From Phycisphaerae bacterium (GTDB lineage Bacteria; Planctomycetota; Phycisphaerae; UBA1845; Fen-1342): a DNA stretch of 64,000 bases. The notes under the pieces were generated by a model, which did no database searches, was not told the DNA's origin, and worked only from the letters and a program-made list of their open reading frames with translations. The translations under genes were made by a program, and so were the position numbers. Positions 42,781 through 50,497 of the stretch are shown piece by piece. Every line of letters starts with the position of its first letter. The stretch's first letter is position 1. The stretch is from contig JAUIEC010000016.1 in assembly GCA_030428945.1 (NCBI GenBank), positions 62,001 through 126,000 on the forward strand. Reading direction: 5' to 3'.

Positions 42781-43509
42781 ATGATTCGGCTCTCCGTGAT
42801 TGTCCCCGCGTTCAACGAGGCCCGCTTCCTGGGCCGGACGCTTGCGCAACTGCAGGCCGCCCTGGCCTCGCAGGCGGATCGCCTGACCGATGTGGAACTG
42901 ATCGTCTGCGACAACAATTCGACCGATCAGACCGCCGAGGTCGCCCGGCAGGGCGGGGCAACGGTCGTCTTCGAGCCGCACAACCAGATCGGACGGGCCC
43001 GCAACCGCGGCGCGCAGGACGCCACCGGTGACTGGCTGCTGTTCGTCGACGCCGACACCCACGTCCCGGCCGAGACGTTCGGCGACATGCTCGACCACAT
43101 CGAAACCGACCGGTACGTGGCCGGCGGCTGCGCGGTCCGCCTGGACGGCGGGTTGTGGTACGGGCGACTGATCGGCTGGCTGGCGGTGCAGTTGTTCCGC
43201 TGGATGAAGATGGCCGGCGGATCGTTCGTCTTCTGCCGGGCGGACGCCTTTCGCGCGATCGGCGGGTTCGACCTCGAGATCTACGCCGGCGAGGAAGTCT
43301 TCCTGAGCCGGGCCCTGAAACGCTGGGGCCGGCCGCGCGGACTCCGCTTTGCGTTCCTGACCCGCCACGCCGTGGTGACCTCCGCCCGCAAACTCGACCG
43401 GGCCGGAATCGCCGGCTTCCTGAGGATCCTGCTCCGCGCCATCTTCCGGCCGTACAGCACGATCCGCTCCCGCGAGCACCTCGGTTTCTTCTACGACCCG
43501 AAGCGCTGA
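42781..43509 (+). CDS. Family 2 glycosyltransferase
   Basis: The 242-residue protein has a GT-A fold. The opening is LSVIVPAFNEARFLGRTLAQ; the nucleotide-sugar region is VELIVCDNNSTDQTAEVA, the metal motif is LLFVDADTHV (DxD), and GEEVFLSRALKRWG holds the likely catalytic-base region (GEE). It transfers a sugar from an activated donor; acceptor unknown. The -10-like TACGCT ends six bases before the ATG, so leaderless translation is likely. No other polysaccharide genes flank it. Confidence 0.87.
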   Translation: MIRLSVIVPAFNEARFLGRTLAQLQAALASQADRLTDVELIVCDNNSTDQTAEVARQGGATVVFEPHNQIGRARNRGAQDATGDWLLFVDADTHVPAETFGDMLDHIETDRYVAGGCAVRLDGGLWYGRLIGWLAVQLFRWMKMAGGSFVFCRADAFRAIGGFDLEIYAGEEVFLSRALKRWGRPRGLRFAFLTRHAVVTSARKLDRAGIAGFLRILLRAIFRPYSTIRSREHLGFFYDPKR

Positions 43510-43702
43510 AACCGGGACGCGTGCGTAGCCGATCGCCGGCCGGTCGTCACTTGGGCCGGGCGGGAAACCACCTCGGGGAGCGCTCGCGGAAGAACTCGGG
43601 AAATCCACGACTTTTCTGTCAGAACCAGCCAGACCTCGCTCTATGTCCTGCTGGGGAGCATTCCCCGGGCTTCTGTCGTCCTGTGCAAGCGAGGATCTGG
43701 TC

Positions 43703-46156
43703 ATGTTTCGCACAATGCTGAATCTGTTGGTGGCTGCCGGTCTGATGACTCTGTTCGCCGGAGGCTGTCCCGCCCCGGGGCCCGACCTGGGCGATCCAAA
43801 CAGCGTCCCGGACGCCGGCATGGACGGCATGGACGGCATGGGCGGTGACGCCCAGGGGGACTCGCTCTTCATGATCCCCCTGGACGAGTCCACCGCCAGG
43901 GTCTCGGTCAGCCTGCCGACGGGCTCCACCGCGACCGGACTGATCGGCTGGAGCGGACTCGGCGAGGCCGCCGTCGGCAGCGACGGGATCGACCTGCCGG
44001 TCTTCGACAGCGGACCGCAACTCGGTGCGGTCTTCGACGACGCCGGACAGGTCATGCTGCTCGGCTGGATCGATCCGGCCGCGGGACGGTCCGAGATCAG
44101 CGCCCGCACCACGGCCGAGGTCATGGCGTACTTCGATCTCGGCGGCTGGCTGCTGCCGGCCAGCCTGCGGGCCGACCTGGTGGCGCAACTCGCCAGCGAA
44201 CCCGCCGTCGACGAACTTGCCGGCGAAATCGAAACCCTGCTGGCCGAGCCCGGCAGCACCCTGACCTCGGTCCGCGAGAAACTGAACGCGCCGCGCGACG
44301 CCCTGGCCGAACGCCTGCTGGCCGACAAGACCGGGACCGGCGGCCTGCGTGTCGATCCGGCCAACCCGCAGAGCGGCATCCGCCTGAACCAGCCGGGGCT
44401 GAACACGCTGGTCCTGACGAACACGTATCGCCGCCGCGCCGTGGCGTTCATCGAACGACTGACGCCGGACCGGGCCGAGGTGCGACAGATCAAGCTGTCG
44501 CCGACGGTCGGGGCGACGTCGGTGACGAACATCCTCGCCGACCTGGCCCAGGGCAACGTCGCGTACGCCCCGGTCGACTCCGAGGAGATCCCGCTCGAAC
44601 TGGTTCCCGAGTCGGCCGAGGAGACCGACTACCTCGTGACCGTCGTCGGGATGGGCGCGCGGCTGGGCGCGGTCGAGGAACTGACGGCCGCCCAGACCGG
44701 CGTGCTGGGTGAAACGATCGGGCAGACGCTGATCCTGGACTTCTTCATTCCGCTGCTGGCCAACACCGTCGTGCCGCTGGGTGGCGATCAGATCAGCCGG
44801 ATGCTGGAACTGCCCAACGCGGACGCACTCGTGTCGAGCTACCTGACGGCGATCAGTTCGTCGGCGCCGAACGTGATGGCCCGGGCCCGCAACGGCGAAC
44901 TGCGCGGCGCGCTCGGCGAACTGGCCAACGCCTTCGCGACCGACGGTACCGTCCGCCTGCTGACCTTCGACCTGCTGCTGAACCTGTTCCGCAGCTTCAC
45001 GACGCCCGATGAGCGGGCGAATTTCATCGACCGGGCCAACGGCGTGAACCAGATCCTGGGACGCTTCGACGCGGGCCTGACCGCGATCGACTCGGCCACG
45101 CAGGTGGTTCAGATCGGTTCCTCGGCCCTGGCCGAGACCTGGGACGTGACCGTCAATCGTTCGCGTGTGCGGCTGACGCCGGGGCAGGCCGACATCGTGT
45201 TCGGAGAGCAGCCGACCTTCACGGCCAGCGTTCCGGATGCGACCGGCGACAACGCCGCGGCGATCACCTGGCACTGGAGCGTGCCCGGTACGTTCGGCAC
45301 GCTGCGGTCCGGCTTCGGACAGACCGGGACCTCGTTCGACAGTTCGCGCGACACCGTGACCTACATCCTGAACGGTCGCGAGGAAGGTGAAACCAGCGTG
45401 ACGGTCGAGGCATTCGAGGTGGTCGGCAGCGAGCGGCGCTCGCTGGGCACGGCCACGGCCCGGATCCGCATCCGCGAACTGCGTCCGACGCTGCTGCCGC
45501 GAAGGGTGGCGCTGGGCCTGGGTGACGTCGAGACCTTCCGCGTCGAGATTCCCGAGCAACTGGGTTCGGCCGATGAGACCTACAGCTACATCTGGCGAAC
45601 CAGCGGGCAGTTCGGCGGCTTCCGCTCGGGCGTGGCCGACGTCGAGGTCCCCGAGGACGTGCAGCCCTGGCATTGCCGCAGCGATGAGGAAGGCAGCGAC
45701 ACGGTCAGTTGCGAAGTGCTGGTGATGCGTGACGGCCAGCAGGTGTCGCTGGGCGAGGCAACGGCCGAGGTCCAGATCGAGCAGGGCACGCGGCGTTCGA
45801 TCATCTTCGGCTCGTTCGAGATTCGCCAATGGACGACGAGTGATGGCGGGGCGTGCTGCCAGGCCGGCTGGGTGATCCCGAAGGTGGCGGGCGCTGCCCG
45901 GTATGACATCTACGGCTACAACTTCAACGACACGGCATTCTACGGCAGGAGCAACACGGACTTCATCGTCGAGGGCAGCCCGCGGGCCCGCGACGGCGGT
46001 GGCAAGAACACACCGCAGATCGACGAAGGCGGACACTACTATCAGGGCCTGTCGGGCGGCTGCAGCGCATCCGGCGACATCGATGGGACCTGCGCGTGGC
46101 TGGAGTCACGCTTCAACGGAATCATCGTGGAAATCACCGTGACCTACGAGGATTAG
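43703..46156 (+). CDS. Large lipoprotein with Ig-like repeats, unknown function
   Basis: 817 residues. The signal MFRTMLNLLVAAGLMTLFAG ends with the lipobox cysteine in AGGC. A short GMDGMDGMGG repeat follows at about 39-48. The central part is alpha-helical (to about residue 480). The last third contains two beta-rich Ig-like units with shared phrases ITWHWSVPGTFGTLRSGF and YSYIWRTSGQFGGFRSGV, an internal duplication. The C-terminus carries paired cysteines (ACCQAG, GGCSASGD). No enzyme motif. It is probably surface exposed. The stop is TAG, followed by a degenerate octamer repeat. Confidence 0.8.
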   Translation: MFRTMLNLLVAAGLMTLFAGGCPAPGPDLGDPNSVPDAGMDGMDGMGGDAQGDSLFMIPLDESTARVSVSLPTGSTATGLIGWSGLGEAAVGSDGIDLPVFDSGPQLGAVFDDAGQVMLLGWIDPAAGRSEISARTTAEVMAYFDLGGWLLPASLRADLVAQLASEPAVDELAGEIETLLAEPGSTLTSVREKLNAPRDALAERLLADKTGTGGLRVDPANPQSGIRLNQPGLNTLVLTNTYRRRAVAFIERLTPDRAEVRQIKLSPTVGATSVTNILADLAQGNVAYAPVDSEEIPLELVPESAEETDYLVTVVGMGARLGAVEELTAAQTGVLGETIGQTLILDFFIPLLANTVVPLGGDQISRMLELPNADALVSSYLTAISSSAPNVMARARNGELRGALGELANAFATDGTVRLLTFDLLLNLFRSFTTPDERANFIDRANGVNQILGRFDAGLTAIDSATQVVQIGSSALAETWDVTVNRSRVRLTPGQADIVFGEQPTFTASVPDATGDNAAAITWHWSVPGTFGTLRSGFGQTGTSFDSSRDTVTYILNGREEGETSVTVEAFEVVGSERRSLGTATARIRIRELRPTLLPRRVALGLGDVETFRVEIPEQLGSADETYSYIWRTSGQFGGFRSGVADVEVPEDVQPWHCRSDEEGSDTVSCEVLVMRDGQQVSLGEATAEVQIEQGTRRSIIFGSFEIRQWTTSDGGACCQAGWVIPKVAGAARYDIYGYNFNDTAFYGRSNTDFIVEGSPRARDGGGKNTPQIDEGGHYYQGLSGGCSASGDIDGTCAWLESRFNGIIVEITVTYED

Positions 46157-46243
46157 GAAGCGAGGGAGCCTGGGAGCAGGGTTGCCATGCGCGACCCTGC
46201 TCAGCAGGCCGGTCCCGCCGCCTGCGCGACGTCTGTCACCGTC

Positions 46244-47653
46244 TCACTTCTCCGCCGTGCCGGACGCTGACTCGCGCAGGCACACCAGGTGTTCGACCCC
46301 GCGGATCAGCAGGTTGCCTTCGGAGATCGCGGGGGTCGCCATGCAGACTTCGTTGACGCTGCTGCGGCCGAGCACCTCGAAGTCACCGCCCGCCCGGATG
46401 ACGATCACCTCGCCGTCCTCGTTCGTGAAGTAGATTCTGCCGTCGGCCGCGACGGGAGAAGCCGTGACGGTGACGCCGTCGCTGATCCGCTCGCGGTGGA
46501 TCCGCTGGTAGTCCCGCAGGTCGAGCACGTGCAGGATGCCGCGGTCGTCGCCGAAGTACGCCAGTCCGTCGAGGATCAGCGGCGTCGGCATGTAGTTGCC
46601 GCCACGAAGCGTGTACCACCGCAGGCCCGCCGGGCGGGTCTCGTCCTCGAGCGGACCGGGTCGCTCCTCCCCGTCGGGCGTCAGGTCGCCGGTGGCGCCG
46701 CGATCGACGACGAAAATCGCGCTGCGTCCGTGGGCGCTGGTCAGCAGGACCGAGTCGTCGGTCACCAGCGGCGTCGGCACCGGCACGTCACCGCCGCCGC
46801 TGAGCGTCCAGATCTCGGCTCCGCTGTCGAGGTCGTAGGCGGCCATCTTCCGGAAGCCGTTGCAGACCAGGTGCGTGCGGTCGCCCTGGCGGTAGACGGC
46901 CGGGGTGGCCCAGCCGGCGACGTCGTCGCGGGCGACCCGGCGGATCTGTTTGCCGGTCTTCAGGTCGAAGCTGGCCCAGAAGCCGCCTTCGAGCACATCG
47001 CACTGCACGATGACGCGGTCGCCGACGATGATCGGCGAACTGGCGAAGCCCCATTCAAGGTCGGGGGCGTTGTACGGACCCGCGTGCAGCTTGCCGAGAT
47101 CCTTCCGCCAGACCAGCCCGCCCTGCATGTCGAAGCAGAACAGCCCTTCCGAGCCGAAGAAGGTGACGATGTGCGTGCCATCGGTCGCCGGGGTGCTGTT
47201 GGCGTGCGTGGCCTTCAGGTGCCGCTTGATCCGCGGGACGGCCGCGTGCGGTTTGCTCTGCCACAGTTGCCGGCCGCTGTCGAGGTCGTAGCAGAGCATC
47301 TGCCAGGACCAGGCCCCGGTTTCGTCGGGTGACTCGCCCGAACCGCCGCTCCAGCCGGTCTTGACGGTCGCATCGGCGTTCTCGGCGCTGATCGCGGTGA
47401 CGACGTAGACACGCCCGCCCCAGACGATCGGAGAAGCGTGGCCGAGGCCGGGGACCCGGACGCGCCAGGCGACGTTCTTTCCGGATTCGAGGTTCCAGGT
47501 GACCGGCGGCGCGCCGGTGCCGATGCCGCCGGCGTCCGGTCCGCGGAACTGTGGCCAGTTCTGCGCGTGAGTGGCGTTGGTCAGCAGGATCGCGAGCGGG
47601 AGTGCGAGGGATCGTGTGGTCACGGGGGCGGGCTCCTTGGGTGCGGGGCTCAT
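46244..47653 (-). CDS. Secreted quinoprotein-like (PQQ-type) beta-propeller
   Basis: 469 residues with a signal peptide to about residue 30 (ILLTNATHAQ), then NWPQFRGPDAGGIGTGAPPV, an opening common to planctomycete PQQ-binding-like propeller proteins. Propeller blades include CYDLDSGRQLWQSKP, FASFDLKTGKQIRR-type repeats and AAYDLDSGAEIWTLSGGG. No PQQ ligand or heme site is evident, so it may be a structural or redox-neutral propeller. It is probably periplasmic. The ATG of MSPAPKEPAPVTTRS gives a signal with an unusually long polar N-region; a GTG at codon 11 is a plausible alternative. Confidence 0.85.
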   Translation of the reverse strand: MSPAPKEPAPVTTRSLALPLAILLTNATHAQNWPQFRGPDAGGIGTGAPPVTWNLESGKNVAWRVRVPGLGHASPIVWGGRVYVVTAISAENADATVKTGWSGGSGESPDETGAWSWQMLCYDLDSGRQLWQSKPHAAVPRIKRHLKATHANSTPATDGTHIVTFFGSEGLFCFDMQGGLVWRKDLGKLHAGPYNAPDLEWGFASSPIIVGDRVIVQCDVLEGGFWASFDLKTGKQIRRVARDDVAGWATPAVYRQGDRTHLVCNGFRKMAAYDLDSGAEIWTLSGGGDVPVPTPLVTDDSVLLTSAHGRSAIFVVDRGATGDLTPDGEERPGPLEDETRPAGLRWYTLRGGNYMPTPLILDGLAYFGDDRGILHVLDLRDYQRIHRERISDGVTVTASPVAADGRIYFTNEDGEVIVIRAGGDFEVLGRSSVNEVCMATPAISEGNLLIRGVEHLVCLRESASGTAEK

Positions 47654-47708
47654 GAGGGAGAACGTACCGGGGCCGGGACGGCACGTGTTCGGAAAACCGT
47701 TTTTTCCT

Positions 47709-47738
47709 TTGCCGCGGGTGCGCGGCGGGGTCTAGGAT
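47709..47738 (+). promoter_or_regulatory. Promoter for zinc-ribbon/TerB gene
   Basis: TTGCCG (47709-47714), an 18-base spacer and TAGGAT (47733-47738); the leader is about 33 bases. Confidence 0.4.
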
Positions 47739-47777
47739 CCGCTGATCAGGGACTCGGGCACACAGGGACCGTCGGTC

Positions 47778-48443
47778 ATGCTCATTTTCGGTACGCGCGG
47801 GGTGACGACCACCCGCTCCCGCGGCGATTTTCACTGCCCGCAGTGCGGCGATACGCGCAACTACCTGCAGAAGGGTGTTCGCAAGTTCGTCACGCTTTAT
47901 TTCATCCCGTTGTTTCCGATGAAGACGATGGGCGAGTACGTCGAATGCCAGGCCTGCCGGGGCACGTATCACCCGGACGTGCTGAACTACGACCCGCAAG
48001 CCGCCCGTGAACAGATGCGGACGCACTTCTGCGAAACACTCAAGCAGGTCATGGTGCAGGTCCTGCTGGCGGACGAGCGCGTGCACGACGCCGAGATCGA
48101 AACCGTCCGCAACCTGTTCCGCAAGGTCAGCGGCCAGGAACTGGGCGAGGACGAACTCCGCGCCGAGATCCGCTCGGCCGAGGCTTCGCCGGACCGGACG
48201 CTCGAGGAACTGAACCGGATGGCGGCCATGCTGGGCGACGACTCGAAAGAGACGATCATCAAGGCGGCCCTGCTGGTCGCCTCGTCGGACGGCGAGATCG
48301 ACGCGAACGAACGCGAACTGATCCAGCACGTCGCCGGCGCCATCCAGATGAGCCCGGCCCACATGCGCGGCGTCCTGGCCGAAATGCACGACGAACGCGA
48401 GACCGACCCGGCGCACGCCCGACAGCATGGAATGATGAACTGA
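47778..48443 (+). CDS. Zinc-ribbon plus TerB-like protein
   Basis: 221 residues. A zinc ribbon with C20, C23, C57 and C60 (HCPQCG and ECQACRG) includes a hydrophobic stretch, FVTLYFIPLFPMKTMG, between the Cys pairs. A TerB-like all-helical domain begins near residue 80, with VLLADERVHDAEIETVRNLF and ALLVASSDGEIDANERELIQ, whose Asp/Glu residues match the metal-binding pattern of tellurite-resistance TerB domains. Function is unknown; similar pairs are thought to be membrane-associated stress or sensing proteins. Octamer repeats follow the stop directly. Confidence 0.8.
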   Translation: MLIFGTRGVTTTRSRGDFHCPQCGDTRNYLQKGVRKFVTLYFIPLFPMKTMGEYVECQACRGTYHPDVLNYDPQAAREQMRTHFCETLKQVMVQVLLADERVHDAEIETVRNLFRKVSGQELGEDELRAEIRSAEASPDRTLEELNRMAAMLGDDSKETIIKAALLVASSDGEIDANERELIQHVAGAIQMSPAHMRGVLAEMHDERETDPAHARQHGMMN

Positions 48444-48470
48444 AGGGAGCGAGGGAGCGAGGGAGCCAGG
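48444..48470 (+). repeat. (GGGAGCGA)n octamer repeat after the TerB gene
   Basis: About three units of the 8-base repeat begin on the base after the TGA. It reads GGGAGCGA on the gene's coding strand, as at 24334 and 50429. The rest of the gap to 48686 holds a -10-like TACAAT at 48637 but no gene. Confidence 0.6.
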
Positions 48471-48686
48471 AGGGGAACCGGGAAGGCCTGGCATCCGCGA
48501 CTCGCCGGTCGCTCGACCCTGCAATCGTGCCACGGCTCCTGAGCTCCTGAGCAGTATCTTCTCCGCGCTGTGTGCGTTGTCCGTTCGTTCGAATCTCCAG
48601 CGACCAACCGGCCGCCACCGCCCGCGGGTTTGGGTCTACAATGGTGTGGCGTTCAGCCGTGCCAGGACGCCTGCAGGGATGCCCGT

Positions 48687-49076
48687 ATGCTCAACGTGAC
48701 GTTCGGCTGGCTGTGGATCTCGCTCGGCTTCCTGACCGGGCTGCTGCTCGGACTTGGCTTCCACAAGGCCGAGTTCCTCGGTGGCTACGCCTCGCTCCGC
48801 CGACGGATGGTCCGGCTCGGGCACATCGCCTGCGTCATGCTCGGCGTGCTGAACATCCTCTACGCCCTGACGGTGGACCAGGCCACGCTCAGCCCGTTCG
48901 AACGCTGGGCCACCTCCGTCACCTTCGTCCTCGGAGGGTTCACCATGCCGCTGGTCTGCTGGCTGACCGCCTGGAAGACACCCTTCCGGCACCTGTTCTT
49001 CATCCCGGTCGCCAGCCTGCTCTACGCCGGAATCACCCTCTCGATCGGTCTGGTGCGCGCATGCGTCTCGGCCTGA
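48687..49076 (+). CDS. Four-helix membrane protein, unknown function
   Basis: The 129-residue product has four hydrophobic helices: FGWLWISLGFLTGLLLGLGF, LGHIACVMLGVLNILYALTV, WATSVTFVLGGFTMPLVCWL and FFIPVASLLYAGITLSIGLV. Its end overlaps the next gene's start by 16 bases, so they are probably coupled. No family recognised. The partner is a radical SAM protein with a cobalamin-like domain. Confidence 0.7.
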   Translation: MLNVTFGWLWISLGFLTGLLLGLGFHKAEFLGGYASLRRRMVRLGHIACVMLGVLNILYALTVDQATLSPFERWATSVTFVLGGFTMPLVCWLTAWKTPFRHLFFIPVASLLYAGITLSIGLVRACVSA

Positions 49077-50371
49077 TCGCGATGAGCGGCATCCGGGCAC
49101 ACAGCCCGCGCCTGATGGAGGTCGGCCTGACACTGCCGGCCGTCCTCGAACGCGGAAAGATCGTCGCGTCGATGCCAACCCTCTCGCTGCTGACGCTCGC
49201 CGCCCTGTGCCCGGACGATGTCGAGATCGAGTACCACGACATCGAGGACCTCGCCGCCCAGGGCCCCCTGCCGGAAAACTTCGACCTGGTGGTCGTCTCG
49301 TCCCTCTCGGCCCAGATCAGGGATGCCTATCGGGTCGCCGATCACTACCGCGCGGCCGGAACCGCCGTGGTCATGGGCGGCCTGCACGTGCTCGCCCAGC
49401 CCGACGAGGCCGCCCGGCACTGCACCGCGATCGCCCTCGGCGAGGGTGAACTGCTCTGGCCGCAGATCCTGGCGGACTTCCGCGCCGGTCGACTCAAGCC
49501 CCGCTACCAGGTGCCGCCGAACACCTGGTTCGATCTGGCCGACGCGCCGATGCCGCGCTGGGACCTGCTGAACATCGACAAGTACAACCGCCTGACGGTG
49601 CAGACCACCCGCGGCTGTCCGCACCTGTGCGACTTCTGCGCCAGTTCGGTTCTGCTGACCCCGCGGTACAGCATCAAGCCGCCCGAGAAGGTCATCGCCG
49701 AGATTCGCGCGATCAAGCGGGTCTGGTCCAGGCCGTTCATCGAGTTCGCCGACGACAACAGCTTCATCGCCCGGCGGCAGGCCAAGGAACTGCTGGCCGC
49801 ACTCGCCGACGAGGATGTCGGCTGGTTCACCGAGACCGACATCTCGATCGCCGACGATCCCGAACTGCTCGACCTGATGAAGGACTCCGGCTGCAAGCAG
49901 GTGCTGATCGGGCTCGAGAGCCCCCTGCCGGCCGGGCTCGGCGGACTGGAGATCAAACGCGACTGGAAGCTGAAGCGCCAGCCCAGCTACGAGGCCGCCA
50001 TCGACGCGATCCAGTCCCGCGGCATCACCGTCAACGGCTGCTTCATCCTCGGCCTCGACGGGCAGACCCCGGACGTGTTCGACGCGATCCACGACTTCGC
50101 CGAACGCACGGCCCTCTGGGAAGTGCAGATCACGGTGCTGACACCGTTCCCGGGCACGCCGCTCTACGACCGCCTGCTGCGCGAGAACCGCATCCTCGAA
50201 CCCGGCGCCTGGGAGAAGTGCACGCTCTTCGACGTCAACTTCCGGCCGACCCACATGACGCCGCAGCAGCTCGAAGACGGCCTGGTCGACCTCGCCCGGC
50301 GCCTCTACGAACCCGACTTCGTCCAGCGCCGGCGGGAAACGTTCTTCCAACGACGCCGTGATGCAAGGTGA
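49061..50371 (+). CDS. Radical SAM protein with N-terminal cobalamin-binding-like domain
   Basis: 436 residues. The N-terminal Rossmann-like B12-binding region begins MRLGLIAMSGIRAHSPRLME and includes VVVSSLSAQIRDAYRVADHY and MGGLHVLAQPDEAARH. The radical SAM cluster is CPHLCDFC at residues 186-193 (CxxxCxxC), followed by IEFADDNSFIARRQAKELL and GCKQVLIGLESPLPAGLGGL, typical of the BchE/hopanoid-methylase-like superfamily. These catalyse methylations or cyclisations on lipids, tetrapyrroles or peptides; the substrate is unknown. The ATG lies within the preceding membrane-protein gene (overlap 49061-49076). Confidence 0.88.
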   Translation: MRLGLIAMSGIRAHSPRLMEVGLTLPAVLERGKIVASMPTLSLLTLAALCPDDVEIEYHDIEDLAAQGPLPENFDLVVVSSLSAQIRDAYRVADHYRAAGTAVVMGGLHVLAQPDEAARHCTAIALGEGELLWPQILADFRAGRLKPRYQVPPNTWFDLADAPMPRWDLLNIDKYNRLTVQTTRGCPHLCDFCASSVLLTPRYSIKPPEKVIAEIRAIKRVWSRPFIEFADDNSFIARRQAKELLAALADEDVGWFTETDISIADDPELLDLMKDSGCKQVLIGLESPLPAGLGGLEIKRDWKLKRQPSYEAAIDAIQSRGITVNGCFILGLDGQTPDVFDAIHDFAERTALWEVQITVLTPFPGTPLYDRLLRENRILEPGAWEKCTLFDVNFRPTHMTPQQLEDGLVDLARRLYEPDFVQRRRETFFQRRRDAR

Positions 50372-50428
50372 AGACCTGAGTGTGCAGAAGTGAAGAGGAT
50401 GTCGCTCGCGTAACGATTCTGCTTCTTC

Positions 50429-50496
50429 TCTCGCTCCCTCGCTCCCTCGTTCCCTTGCTCCCTCGCTCCGGGCTCCCTCGCTCCGGGCTCCCTCTT
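50429..50496 (-). repeat. (GGAGCGAG)n octamer repeat after the metalloprotease gene
   Basis: About eight imperfect 8-base units. On the coding strand of the leftward protease gene they read GGAGCGAG, starting 1-2 bases after its TAG stop. Confidence 0.65.
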
Positions 50497-50497
50497 C

